Shown here: positions 56,536 through 64,000 of the stretch, piece after piece
Layout of the letters: each line of letters opens with the position of its first letter
Numbering within the stretch: position 1 is the first letter of the stretch
NCBI RefSeq assembly: GCF_001748225.1
Contig: NZ_BDFE01000016.1
Coordinates: 186,001-250,000, forward strand
Length of the DNA: 64,000 nucleotides
Direction of reading: 5' to 3'
Source of the DNA: Desulfoplanes formicivorans
GTDB taxonomy: Bacteria > Desulfobacterota > Desulfovibrionia > Desulfovibrionales > Desulfomicrobiaceae
The notes under the pieces: model-generated
Databases searched by the model: none
What the model was told of the DNA's origin: nothing
What the model saw: only the letters and a program-made list of their open reading frames with translations
Translations under genes and position numbers: made by a program

Positions 56536-56583
56536 TGTTCATGCAACAAAGGCTGCCCAATGGCAGCCTTTGTTGCATGAACA
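56536..56583. terminator. Perfect 22-bp palindrome between convergent genes
   Basis: Arms 56536-56557 and 56562-56583 match 22 of 22 around a 4-base loop. It lies between the AsmA gene (plus) and the DMT transporter (minus). No T-run on either side. Confidence 0.75.
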
Positions 56584-56623
56584 CACCCGATGCGTTCTGT
56601 CAGAATGAACACGTATACCCCTT

Positions 56624-57511
56624 CTACGATGATCCGCGAGCACGCCGTTGGGGCCACTCGGCCAGAACCATGGCCCCGAAAATGAAAAGGGCCCCAAGCC
56701 ACCCCCACTTGCCCAACCGTTCATGGGCGAACACATGGGCGTACACGGCCCCAAAAACCGGTTCCAGACAAAAGATGAGGGCGGTTTTCACCGGGGAGGT
56801 ATACCGCTGCATGGACGTCTGAACCAGAAAGGCAAAAACCGTGGCAAAAACCACGCAAATAACCATGGCCCAGAGGATGTCCGGTTCCCAGAAAACCACC
56901 TCATACCCCCGGGTCCAGGCGCACATGTTGGAGCACAGGGCCACCATGCCGATTTGAACGGCCGTAAGCCAGTAGGCGTCGCAGTTTTGAACAAACCTGG
57001 CCGTATAAATGATGTGCAGGGCAATGGAAACAGCGCAGAGAATGACAATGAGATCTCCCTTGTTCACGGCCATGGTACCGTCGGTACACAGGAAGAACAG
57101 CCCGGCCCCGGCAAGAGCCACGCTGATACCGAGCTTGAATCCCAGGGGTCGGCCAAAAAACAGCCCGCCCAGAACCGGAACCAGAATGACGTTGAGCCCG
57201 GTGACAAACCCGGTGTTGGAAGCGGTTGTGAACAGCAACCCCATGGTCTGGAAGGCATACCCGCCGAACAGAAGCAGGCCGAGCACCCCCCCCTTCCAGA
57301 AAATGTCCCGGGAAAAACCCTGGCGTCTGTACAGGCAAAAGGGAAGAAGCAGCAGGGCCGAAAGGGTGAACCGTTGTCCGAGAAAGGCAAACAGGTCCAC
57401 CTGGGCAATGGCATCCTTGACCAGGGTAAAGGTGATTCCCCAGAAAAAGGTCACCACCACAAGCATGGCCTCGGCTGCCCAGGTATGGTCTTGGAAAAAG
57501 GATGGTTTCAT
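56624..57511 (-). CDS. EamA-family DMT-type transporter
   Basis: This is a 295-residue protein with ten predicted helices in two EamA units (AMLVVVTFFWGITFTLVKDA near the start; CLEPVFGAVYAHVFAHERLG near the end, a typical second-repeat motif). Substrate unknown. ATG 57511 fits the family; an in-frame ATG at 57550 would add 13 residues. Unrelated in close detail to the DMT protein at 4146. Confidence 0.88.
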   Translation of the reverse strand: MKPSFFQDHTWAAEAMLVVVTFFWGITFTLVKDAIAQVDLFAFLGQRFTLSALLLLPFCLYRRQGFSRDIFWKGGVLGLLLFGGYAFQTMGLLFTTASNTGFVTGLNVILVPVLGGLFFGRPLGFKLGISVALAGAGLFFLCTDGTMAVNKGDLIVILCAVSIALHIIYTARFVQNCDAYWLTAVQIGMVALCSNMCAWTRGYEVVFWEPDILWAMVICVVFATVFAFLVQTSMQRYTSPVKTALIFCLEPVFGAVYAHVFAHERLGKWGWLGALFIFGAMVLAEWPQRRARGSS

Positions 57512-57719
57512 GACAGAAGGGCATGTACGATAGAAGCTACCGGGCAGCAAGCCCGGACCCAGGCCCTTGGCGCCGGTTTTTTTCGTTGCACTTTGGGGCC
57601 AGAAACTATACAGAATGCATGTTTGCAGCTGTTCAAACGCTTATACATGCATTTCAACTATTTGAAATTCAAAATTAATTTGAAATTTTAACCCGAATTG
57701 TCAAAAATGTTGAAACCCG

Positions 57720-57767
57720 GGAAATGCCAAAGCCGGGTGGCAGAAAGGCCAACCACCTGACATTTCC
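57720..57767 (+). promoter_or_regulatory. Nested stem structure in the gcvH leader
   Basis: GGAAATG (57720-57726) pairs with CATTTCC (57761-57767) and encloses GGTGG (57736-57740) pairing with CCACC (57753-57757). It could be an RNA leader element or chance. Confidence 0.3.
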
Positions 57768-57804
57768 TGAACATATGAACCTTTTGACATCCAGGATGCT
57801 GCAT

Positions 57805-57850
57805 GTTGCAAACGCTCCTGAATGGTTGCATGTGTTGTTGTGCTGTTGCA
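57805..57850. repeat. Three GTTGCA boxes at 20-bp spacing
   Basis: GTTGCA at 57805-57810, 57825-57830 and 57845-57850, each exactly 20 bases from the last, about 150-200 bases upstream of gcvH. It looks like a regulator array. Confidence 0.45.
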
Positions 57851-58002
57851 TTTGTGGATGATCCTCTTCAGGACCATCCGTTCAAACGGCCAGAAGGTCA
57901 CATCGCATTGGCAACGATCCCTGATCCCCTCCGGTCCGTTGCAATCCCATATTCGCGTTTTTACCCTGAACACGACTCTACGACAATCACGGAGGACGCA
58001 TC

Positions 58003-58383
58003 ATGATTCCCGACAATCTCTTGTACACCAAATCACACGAATGGGCCAAAATCCAAGGCGAAGAAGCCGTTATCGGCATCACCCAGTTCGCCCAGGAACA
58101 GCTTGGCGACCTCACCTTTGTGGAACTTCCTGAAGCAGGGCAAACCATATCTGCTGGTGAAGAAATGGGCACGGTCGAATCTGTCAAGGCGGCCAGCGAA
58201 ATCTACGCCCCCATCTCCGGCGAGGTTGTGGAGGTAAACAGCGAGCTGGAAGATGCCCCGGAAAAGGTGAATGAAGATCCCTACGGCCAGGGATGGCTCA
58301 TCAAAATCAAGATCGCCGAGGTTCCGGAAAATCTGCTTTCTCCCTCCCAGTACGAGGCCCATATCGCCGAGGAAGCCCACTAG
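58003..58383 (+). CDS. gcvH: Glycine cleavage system H protein
   Basis: This 126-residue lipoyl carrier shuttles the aminomethyl group between P, T and L proteins. It has the lipoylated Lys62 in [15 protein letters not shown] and the family start [19 protein letters not shown] precedes the ATG. First gene of gcvH-gcvPA-gcvPB-lpdA. Confidence 0.98.
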   Translation: MIPDNLLYTKSHEWAKIQGEEAVIGITQFAQEQLGDLTFVELPEAGQTISAGEEMGTVESVKAASEIYAPISGEVVEVNSELEDAPEKVNEDPYGQGWLIKIKIAEVPENLLSPSQYEAHIAEEAH

Positions 58384-58492
58384 GCCAGCAACATGATTAT
58401 CCCTGACAGATCCCTTTTTCCTGACAGGAAATCAACACCATCGAGGCGTGCCCTGTGGCCCGCCTTTCTTTTTTGAAACACTGGAGTACCCC

Positions 58493-59827
58493 ATGCCCTA
58501 CATTCCGCACACCCCAGACGAGCAGCAGGCCATGCTCGCCACCATTGGCGTTCCGGACATGGCCGCCCTGTTTGCGGACATTCCCCCGGAGCTTCGACCC
58601 AAAAGTTTTGACCTTCCCCAGGGCCAAAGCGAGATGAGCGTGCTTTCGCACATGGAAGAGCTCGCTGCTCGCAACAGCACCGATCTGACCAGTTTTCTCG
58701 GTGCCGGGTTCTACGACCACTACAATCCGGCAGCCATCAAGGCCCTGGCCTCGCGGGGAGAATTTTTCACCGCCTACACTCCCTACCAGCCCGAGGCCTC
58801 CCAGGGCACCCTGCAGGCCATTTTCGAATACCAGACCTCCATTTGTCGCCTTCTGGACATGGAGTATTCCAACGCCTCCCTGTACGACGGGGGCACGGCC
58901 ATTTATGAAGCCATAATGATGGCCGTGCGCAAAACCAGAAAGCGCACCAAAATTCTGGTCTCCCAGGGGGTCAACCCCATCTACAGGACCATGCTCGACT
59001 CCTACACCACCAATCTGAATCTGGAGTTGATCACGGTTCCCCACAACCAGGGACAAACCGATGTGGCGGCCCTCATGGACCATCTGGATGAGGACATTGC
59101 CGCCATCATTGTCCAGAATCCCAACTTTTTCGGTTCGGCCAACGACTTTACCCAACTCTTTGAACAGGCCCGGAAAAACGGGGTGGTCTCCATTCTCTCG
59201 GTTTACCCGGTCATGCAGTCGGTTCTCAAAACCCCGGGGGAGATGGGCGCCGACATTGCCGTGGCCGAAGGCCAGTCCCTGGGTCTTCCCCTGAGTTTTG
59301 GCGGTCCCTACCTGGGCATCATGACCTGCACCAAACCCCTCATCAGACAGATGCCCGGACGCATCGTGGGCAAGACAACCGATGTGGACGGCAAAACCGG
59401 GTACGTGCTCACCCTGCAGGCCAGGGAACAGCACATCAGACGTCACAAGGCCACGTCCAACATCTGCTCCAACCAGTCGTTATGCGCGGTCTGTTCCCTC
59501 ATGTATCTGGCCCTGCTCGGCCCCGAGGGTCTCAAACGCACGGCCGAACTTTCCATACAGCAGGCCCATTACGCTGCAGAACGCCTGACCAGTATCCCCG
59601 GGGTGTCCTTGTACAACAAGACCCCCTTTACCAACGAATTCGTGCTCAGTCTGCCCTGCGAAGCCTCCAAGGTGATCAACGCCCTGGTGGACAAGAAGTT
59701 CATCCCGGGATTTCCCCTGGGACGGTATTATGAGGGGATGGACAATATGCTTCTGGTGGCGTGCACGGAAAAGACTTCCAATCAGGACATCGGCATCCTG
59801 GCAGAACTCATGGGAGGTGTGCTGTGA
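58493..59827 (+). CDS. gcvPA: Glycine dehydrogenase (decarboxylating) subunit 1
   Basis: This is the 444-residue N-terminal half of the split P protein. It has the family start PYIPHTPDEQQAML, FLGAGFYDHYNPA, the block LSFGGPYLGIM and RREQH-like REQHIRRHKATSNICSNQ. It acts as a heterodimer with GcvPB. TGGAGT lies about 7 bases upstream of the ATG. Its stop overlaps the GTG start of gcvPB. Confidence 0.97.
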   Translation: MPYIPHTPDEQQAMLATIGVPDMAALFADIPPELRPKSFDLPQGQSEMSVLSHMEELAARNSTDLTSFLGAGFYDHYNPAAIKALASRGEFFTAYTPYQPEASQGTLQAIFEYQTSICRLLDMEYSNASLYDGGTAIYEAIMMAVRKTRKRTKILVSQGVNPIYRTMLDSYTTNLNLELITVPHNQGQTDVAALMDHLDEDIAAIIVQNPNFFGSANDFTQLFEQARKNGVVSILSVYPVMQSVLKTPGEMGADIAVAEGQSLGLPLSFGGPYLGIMTCTKPLIRQMPGRIVGKTTDVDGKTGYVLTLQAREQHIRRHKATSNICSNQSLCAVCSLMYLALLGPEGLKRTAELSIQQAHYAAERLTSIPGVSLYNKTPFTNEFVLSLPCEASKVINALVDKKFIPGFPLGRYYEGMDNMLLVACTEKTSNQDIGILAELMGGVL

Positions 59828-61263
59828 AAACCATGTTCCAAACATCCACTCCCGGCCGCAAGGGTGTATGGCCCAAGGCCGCTGACAAAGGTGCAGCCCA
59901 TTTTCTTCCGGACAATCTCCTCAGGGGCAGGGATCTTCCCCTGGCAGAATTGAGTGAACTGGATGTGGTCCGCCACTTCACCCGCCTTTCCCGCCTCAAC
60001 TTCAGTGTGGACGGCAACATGTATCCCCTGGGTTCCTGCACCATGAAGTACAATCCCAGGTTCACCGAAGAGGTGGCAGCCCTTCCGGGATTTGCCAGAC
60101 TCCATCCCCTGGTTCCCCAGATTCGGGGGGCCGGCAAGCTCACCCAGGGCGCATTGGAGGTGATCTATCACCTGGAAGAATTGTTGTGCGAACTCACGGG
60201 CATGGCCGGATTCACCCTCCAGCCCATGGCCGGAGCCCACGGCGAGCTCACCGGGGTCATGCTCATCGCGGCCTATCATCGGGACAAGGGGAACAAGAAG
60301 ACCAAGATCATTGTTCCCGACTCGGCCCATGGCACCAATCCGGCCTCGGCAACCATTGCCGGATTTAACGTTGTGTCCATCGAATCCAAGGACGGAATCA
60401 TTGATCCCGAGGCCCTGGAAGCGGTCATGGACGATCAGGTGGCCGGCATCATGATGACCTGTCCCAACACGTTGGGGCTTTTTGAGCGCAACCTCCCCAA
60501 AATCGTGCAACTGGCACGAAAGCACGACGCCCTGCTCTACTATGACGGAGCCAATTTCAACGCCATCATGGGCAAATTGCGACCAGGAGACGCCGGGTTC
60601 GACGTTGTCCACCTGAACCTGCACAAAACCTTTGCCACCCCCCATGGCGGCGGCGGTCCGGGATCAGGCCCTGTGGGCGTATCCGAACGACTTCTGGAGT
60701 ACCTGCCCATCTCCCGGGTTGTACGTCTTGAAGACGGCCAGTACTTTCTGGATTACGATTATCCCAAATCCATCGGATACATTGCCCCGTTTTACGGGAA
60801 TTTCGGCGTGTTCCTCAAGGCCTACGCCTACATCCTCCGTCTGGGCAGACAGGGCATCATCAATGCCACGGAGAACGCCGTGCTCGCAGCCAACTACCTG
60901 CGCAAACGCCTCGAAAACCACCTGGAAATTCCGTACAACCGGATCTGCATGCACGAGTTCGTATCTTCGGCCGTGAACCAGGCCAAAAAGGGCGTCCGGG
61001 CCCTGGATATTGCCAAGGGTCTTCTGGACAAGGGTCACTACGCCCCGACCATCTACTTCCCCCTTATCGTGCACGAATGTCTGATGATCGAACCCACGGA
61101 AACCGAATCCAAGGAGACCCTGGACCGGTTCGTGGACGACCTCATTGACATCCTGGCCAAGTCGGAAACAGATCCGGAATCCCTGCACCAGGCACCCGTG
61201 ACAACTTCGGTCCGCCGACTGGACGAGGTCAAGGCGGCCCGTGCCATGGAGTTGAAGGAATAA
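59824..61263 (+). CDS. gcvPB: Glycine dehydrogenase (decarboxylating) subunit 2
   Basis: This is the 479-residue C-terminal half of P protein with the PLP site VHLNLHKTFATPHGGGGPG (Lys near residue 268), LGSCTMKYNPR and DSAHGTNPASA. GTG 59824 is preferred: it lies 5 bases after GGGAGGT and overlaps the gcvPA stop (GTGA). The in-frame ATG 59833 is an alternative. Confidence 0.96.
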   Translation: MKTMFQTSTPGRKGVWPKAADKGAAHFLPDNLLRGRDLPLAELSELDVVRHFTRLSRLNFSVDGNMYPLGSCTMKYNPRFTEEVAALPGFARLHPLVPQIRGAGKLTQGALEVIYHLEELLCELTGMAGFTLQPMAGAHGELTGVMLIAAYHRDKGNKKTKIIVPDSAHGTNPASATIAGFNVVSIESKDGIIDPEALEAVMDDQVAGIMMTCPNTLGLFERNLPKIVQLARKHDALLYYDGANFNAIMGKLRPGDAGFDVVHLNLHKTFATPHGGGGPGSGPVGVSERLLEYLPISRVVRLEDGQYFLDYDYPKSIGYIAPFYGNFGVFLKAYAYILRLGRQGIINATENAVLAANYLRKRLENHLEIPYNRICMHEFVSSAVNQAKKGVRALDIAKGLLDKGHYAPTIYFPLIVHECLMIEPTETESKETLDRFVDDLIDILAKSETDPESLHQAPVTTSVRRLDEVKAARAMELKE

Positions 61264-61268
61264 AAGAA

Positions 61269-61304
61269 AGTGCGCAGTGCACAGGACGCAGTGCGCAGAT
61301 GCAC
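61269..61304. repeat. AGTGCGC short repeat cluster (inverted copy)
   Basis: AGTGCGCAGTGCAC and GCAGTGCGCAGATGCAC, reverse complement of the TGCGCACT units at 44292 and 46268. It follows the gcvPB stop by 6 bases. Confidence 0.4.
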
Positions 61305-61378
61305 AACAGATTGCCGATACATGGCAGGGGCGGCGCTCCGTCCCTGCATGTTTTCGGCATCTTTTCCCGGAGGGACCC

Positions 61379-62743
61379 ATGCAAACATACGATCTGATCA
61401 TCATCGGTTCCGGACCGGGCGGGTATGCAGCCGCCCTGGCCGCCGGCAAGGCAGGACTTGTGACCGCTCTTGTGGAATCCGGACCCCTTGGGGGCACGTG
61501 CCTCAACTGGGGCTGCATCCCCACCAAACTCTTTTTGGGAGCCACCGAACCCATTGCCGGAATCAGGGCCCAGGAACGTTTGCGTTTGGCCTCCGGGTCC
61601 ATGACTGTTGATCTTCCGGCCCTTCAGAGACGCAAGGATACCATGGTCGGAGCCAGCCGCAAAGCCATTGAGCAATCCCTGACCAGGGTAAACGTGGAGC
61701 TCATCCGGGGACGGGCCCGGCTCGCCTCGCCCACATCAATCATCGTGAATAACGCGGATAATGGCGAGGAGACCGAATTGGGATTCGCCAAGCTGATCAT
61801 TGCCACGGGATCAAGCCCCTCTTTTTTCCCGGGCATGGAACCCGATCACCAGACCATTCTTGATTCCACGGATCTGCTCGATCTTGCCGAGGCACCCGAA
61901 TCCCTGGCCATCATCGGTGCCGGAGCCATCGGCCTGGAAATGGGCCAGTTCTGGGAACGCCTGGGCACAAAAATCACCCTCATCGAGGGCATGGACCGGG
62001 TAGCGCCCACCGAAGATCCGGAAATTTCCAAGGTGATAACCACAGCCCTCAAACGGGCCAAATGGAAGATCAGTACAGGGAAAAAAGTCGCCAGTATCCA
62101 GGCAGAAAACAACAAAGCCGTTGTCACCCTGGAAGACGGAACCACCTTTGAAGCGGACAAGGCCCTGGTGGCCGTGGGCAGGAAGCCCAATACGGAAGGT
62201 TTGAACCTGGAAGCGGCAGCCATCGCCACCCAGGGAAGAGGCTGGATCACTACAGACGATTGTCTCCTGGCGGGCGAAAACATCTACGCCATCGGCGACG
62301 TCAACGGCCGGACCCTGCTGGCCCATGCGGCATCGGACCAGGCCGAATATGTTATCCGGCACATTCTGGAACAAACATCCGATCCCTACGGACCCGGTCC
62401 CATCCCCGGGTGCATCTACGGCTCCATGGAAGCCATCCGCACGGGGTTCACGGCCGAGGAACTGACCACGCAGGGCAAAACCGTAACCATATCCAGGGCC
62501 ATGCTCAGCGCCAATCCCATCAGCCAGTCCCACGGCGCACCAGCCGGCCTGGTCAAGGTTGTCTGGTCCCAGGGAAAAGTCATGGGCATCAGTGCCGTGG
62601 GCCACGGGGTATCCCATCTGATCACCCTGTGCGAGGTCGTGGTCAAGGAAGGCTGGACAAGGGAAAAGGCCGAGAACATTGTTTTTGCCCATCCCACGCT
62701 GGACGAGGCATTGAAAGAGGCCTTGCTGGCCCAACAGGCGTAA
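61379..62743 (+). CDS. lpdA: Dihydrolipoyl dehydrogenase
   Basis: This 454-residue flavoprotein (L protein) re-oxidises the H-protein lipoyl arm. It has FAD motif GSGPGGYAAALAAG, redox disulfide GGTCLNWGCIPTK, NAD motif IGAGAIGLEMGQF, and a C-terminal His-Glu pair in FAHPTLDEAL. GGAGGG precedes ATG 61379. It completes the cluster apart from gcvT. Confidence 0.95.
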   Translation: MQTYDLIIIGSGPGGYAAALAAGKAGLVTALVESGPLGGTCLNWGCIPTKLFLGATEPIAGIRAQERLRLASGSMTVDLPALQRRKDTMVGASRKAIEQSLTRVNVELIRGRARLASPTSIIVNNADNGEETELGFAKLIIATGSSPSFFPGMEPDHQTILDSTDLLDLAEAPESLAIIGAGAIGLEMGQFWERLGTKITLIEGMDRVAPTEDPEISKVITTALKRAKWKISTGKKVASIQAENNKAVVTLEDGTTFEADKALVAVGRKPNTEGLNLEAAAIATQGRGWITTDDCLLAGENIYAIGDVNGRTLLAHAASDQAEYVIRHILEQTSDPYGPGPIPGCIYGSMEAIRTGFTAEELTTQGKTVTISRAMLSANPISQSHGAPAGLVKVVWSQGKVMGISAVGHGVSHLITLCEVVVKEGWTREKAENIVFAHPTLDEALKEALLAQQA

Positions 62744-62753
62744 AATTCATGGA

Positions 62754-62796
62754 GACGGGAGACAGGAGACGAGACCACCTGTCTCCCGTCTTTCCT
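62754..62796 (+). terminator. Terminator after lpdA
   Basis: 13-bp perfect stem (62754-62766 with 62778-62790), loop of 11, followed by TTTCCTT. It closes the gcv operon. Confidence 0.75.
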
Positions 62797-62828
62797 TATC
62801 AATCCTTTATCCTTCTTCAAGAGCCCCC

Positions 62829-63464
62829 ATGTTCCAGATGACACCCCGCGGTCCCTTCCGCATCAATCATCCCATCATCCTGGCCTCGGCATCCCCCAGG
62901 CGGCAGGCCCTGCTCAGTTCCCTGGGCATCCATTTCGAGGTCATTCCGGCCAGGACCAAGGAACCGGCTCCTGATGCAGACGAAGCCCCGTGCGCCTATG
63001 CCCAGCGCATGGCCGTGTTCAAGGCCCAGGAGATCGCCAACAAGCGTCCCGAGGCCATTGTCATCGGCGCCGACACCATCGTGATCCAGGGTTCCACCAT
63101 CCTGGGCAAACCCCGTTCACGGGAAGATGCTCTAGCCATGCTCACCCGCCTTTGCGGTACCACCCACGAGGTCATCACGGGGTGCTGCATCATGCACAAG
63201 GCAGACAACCGCTGCGAGCGCACAAGCGTCTCCACCCGGGTCAACATGCCTCCCCAGGACCAGGCTATCATTGAGGCCTACATCGCCACGGGCGAGCCCA
63301 TGGACAAGGCAGGCAGCTACGCCATCCAGGGGGTGGGCGGTTTTCTGGTCAGCGACATAAGGGGATCCTACACCAATGTGGTGGGACTGCCCCTGACAGA
63401 AATCCTGAAGATTCTGCTGGATTGGGAAGCAGTGATCCCGGCGGGAACGAAAATCCGGTCATGA
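62829..63464 (+). CDS. maf: Maf-family nucleotide pyrophosphatase
   Basis: This 211-residue house-cleaning enzyme hydrolyses non-standard or methylated NTPs. It shows ILASASPRRQALL, VIGADTIVI with the catalytic Asp, GKPRSREDALAML, and AGSYAIQGVGG with IRGSYTNVVGLPL. The first 12 residues (FQMTPRGPFRIN) are a short extension, so the true start may be the ATG at 62838. Leader AAGAGCCCCC is a weak ribosome-binding site. Confidence 0.93.
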   Translation: MFQMTPRGPFRINHPIILASASPRRQALLSSLGIHFEVIPARTKEPAPDADEAPCAYAQRMAVFKAQEIANKRPEAIVIGADTIVIQGSTILGKPRSREDALAMLTRLCGTTHEVITGCCIMHKADNRCERTSVSTRVNMPPQDQAIIEAYIATGEPMDKAGSYAIQGVGGFLVSDIRGSYTNVVGLPLTEILKILLDWEAVIPAGTKIRS

Positions 63465-64000
63465 TCTGTAGTAATGCAAATCTTTGATTGCTGTGCACCC
63501 AAGTCTTTCCACAAAAGACCGAACTGCGGCCCCCCTTTGTATCCCTCAATGTTCTTTCAATACACCGCACCAAGCCCCTCTATGAGTAGCTTCAGGCCAG
63601 CTACAGAATTCCGCAACATCGGAGACAGACCGGCCTGAACGCATTCCGCTCCTTCTGCCCCCTTGCTACCTGCTCCTTGTGAACGCTTGGTTGAGGTCAC
63701 TGCCAGCACTGCAGTCCTATCAAAAAGCGTTCACCATCCGACAACCAGGAGTGCACTCCCCCGAGATGAAAAGCCCAACGCATGATGCCTGGAAACCATT
63801 CATCCACCTGCTGGCAGAGTCTCCTCTACCAGACACAACAGAAGAATCCAGCGGCTGAAATTGGCATCCCAGACAAACAAGCTCATCCAATTCGTTGGAC
63901 TGACTCATGCGGGGTGGAAACCGTAATCAATGAAGTTCTCCAGAACAAGGCTAATTTGTCCATCCAAAAGGGATGTTTGACGTGTCATGTCGGATTCGGA
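63465..64000. other. 536-base interval with no recognised gene at the right edge
   Basis: No known protein is recognised on either strand. On the plus strand the frame 63586-63858 is open for 91 codons but has no good start. On the minus strand a short frame enters from the edge and ends at 63906, and an ATGA overlap leads into a 62-codon frame (63908-63720) with CLGC and three more Cys. An 8-bp inverted repeat (TTCAGGCC 63591-63598, GGCCTGAA 63632-63639) is present. It may be a decayed gene or an intergenic region. Confidence 0.4.

Larger units (their letters stand above)
57512..58002. other. 491-base interval upstream of gcvH
   Basis: The interval has an AT-rich stretch with the direct repeat ATTTGAAATT (57660-57669 and 57678-57687), a nested stem structure (57720-57767), a TTGACA at 57784, and three GTTGCA boxes at 20-bp spacing (57805-57850). 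A fourth GTTGCA lies at 57938. No glycine riboswitch core is recognisable. It should carry the control of the gcv operon and of the divergent transporter. Confidence 0.5.

Noticed and set aside
57512-58002. Glycine riboswitch before gcvH
   Set aside because: The conserved core blocks of the glycine aptamer are not recognisable in the 491-base leader.
1-64000. CRISPR arrays, prophage, integrases or intact insertion sequences
   Set aside because: No regularly spaced long repeats, integrase or transposase sequences were recognised anywhere in the window.

Overview
This is a gene-dense window of moderate GC content, free of prophage, CRISPR and intact insertion sequences. It looks like the chromosome of an anaerobic, flagellated Gram-negative bacterium of the Desulfovibrio type (Desulfovibrionales, formerly Deltaproteobacteria). 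The signs are an RluD-CoaE fusion protein, the order fliR-flhB-flhA-flhF-flhG-fliA-cheY, hypCDE hydrogenase maturation genes, a branched-chain amino acid ABC transporter next to a PaaK-type ligase, and gcvH-gcvPA-gcvPB-lpdA. The taxonomic call is inference from gene content; there is no rRNA here.

Layout. 0-5 kb: the end of a TrkA-C domain protein, an ABC exporter pair (YbbP/YbbA type) divergent from the lysophospholipase tesA, and a DMT transporter. 5.2-6.5 kb: two small Zn-ribbon proteins of unknown role, closed by a 22-bp palindrome. 6.6-10.8 kb (minus strand): the RluD-CoaE fusion, then rpoZ-dnaJ-moaC behind a good sigma70-type promoter, then a dicluster ferredoxin. 11-21.9 kb (plus strand): ttcA, an M23 peptidase, and the flagellar export, placement and sigma28 operon ending in cheY, a FliL-like protein and three small conserved unknowns. 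21.9-29.3 kb: dus, ispH, then hypCDE on the opposite strand, an HD-domain protein, ddl and waaA. 29.5-34.5 kb: kdsB, carA, a TPR protein, and gmd and fcl for GDP-fucose. 34.6-41.3 kb: dapB, an aberrant NAD-dependent DNA ligase, the N-end-rule set aat-clpA-clpS, and a PC4-like small protein with an operator-like palindrome. 41.5-47.6 kb: livM-livF-livG, a CoA-disulfide-reductase-like flavoprotein with a rhodanese domain, and paaK. 47.7-57.5 kb: a chemoreceptor, a diguanylate cyclase, a B12-type radical SAM protein divergent from a single-domain response regulator and a membrane protein, an AsmA protein and a second DMT transporter. 58-63.5 kb: the glycine cleavage operon (gcvT absent) with lpdA, then maf. 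The last 536 bases hold no recognised gene.

The genes cooperate in a few clear sets: flagellar export and assembly; LPS and cell wall (waaA, kdsB, ddl, dapB, gmd, fcl); [NiFe]-hydrogenase maturation (hypCDE); N-degron proteolysis (aat, clpA, clpS); amino-acid uptake and aryl-acid activation (liv, paaK); and glycine cleavage. The least explained features are the degenerate FlhF GTPase, the shortened ligase active site, the unknown Zn-ribbon pair, G-free C/A-rich leaders before several genes without Shine-Dalgarno sequences, and the GTTGCA array with 20-bp spacing upstream of gcvH.
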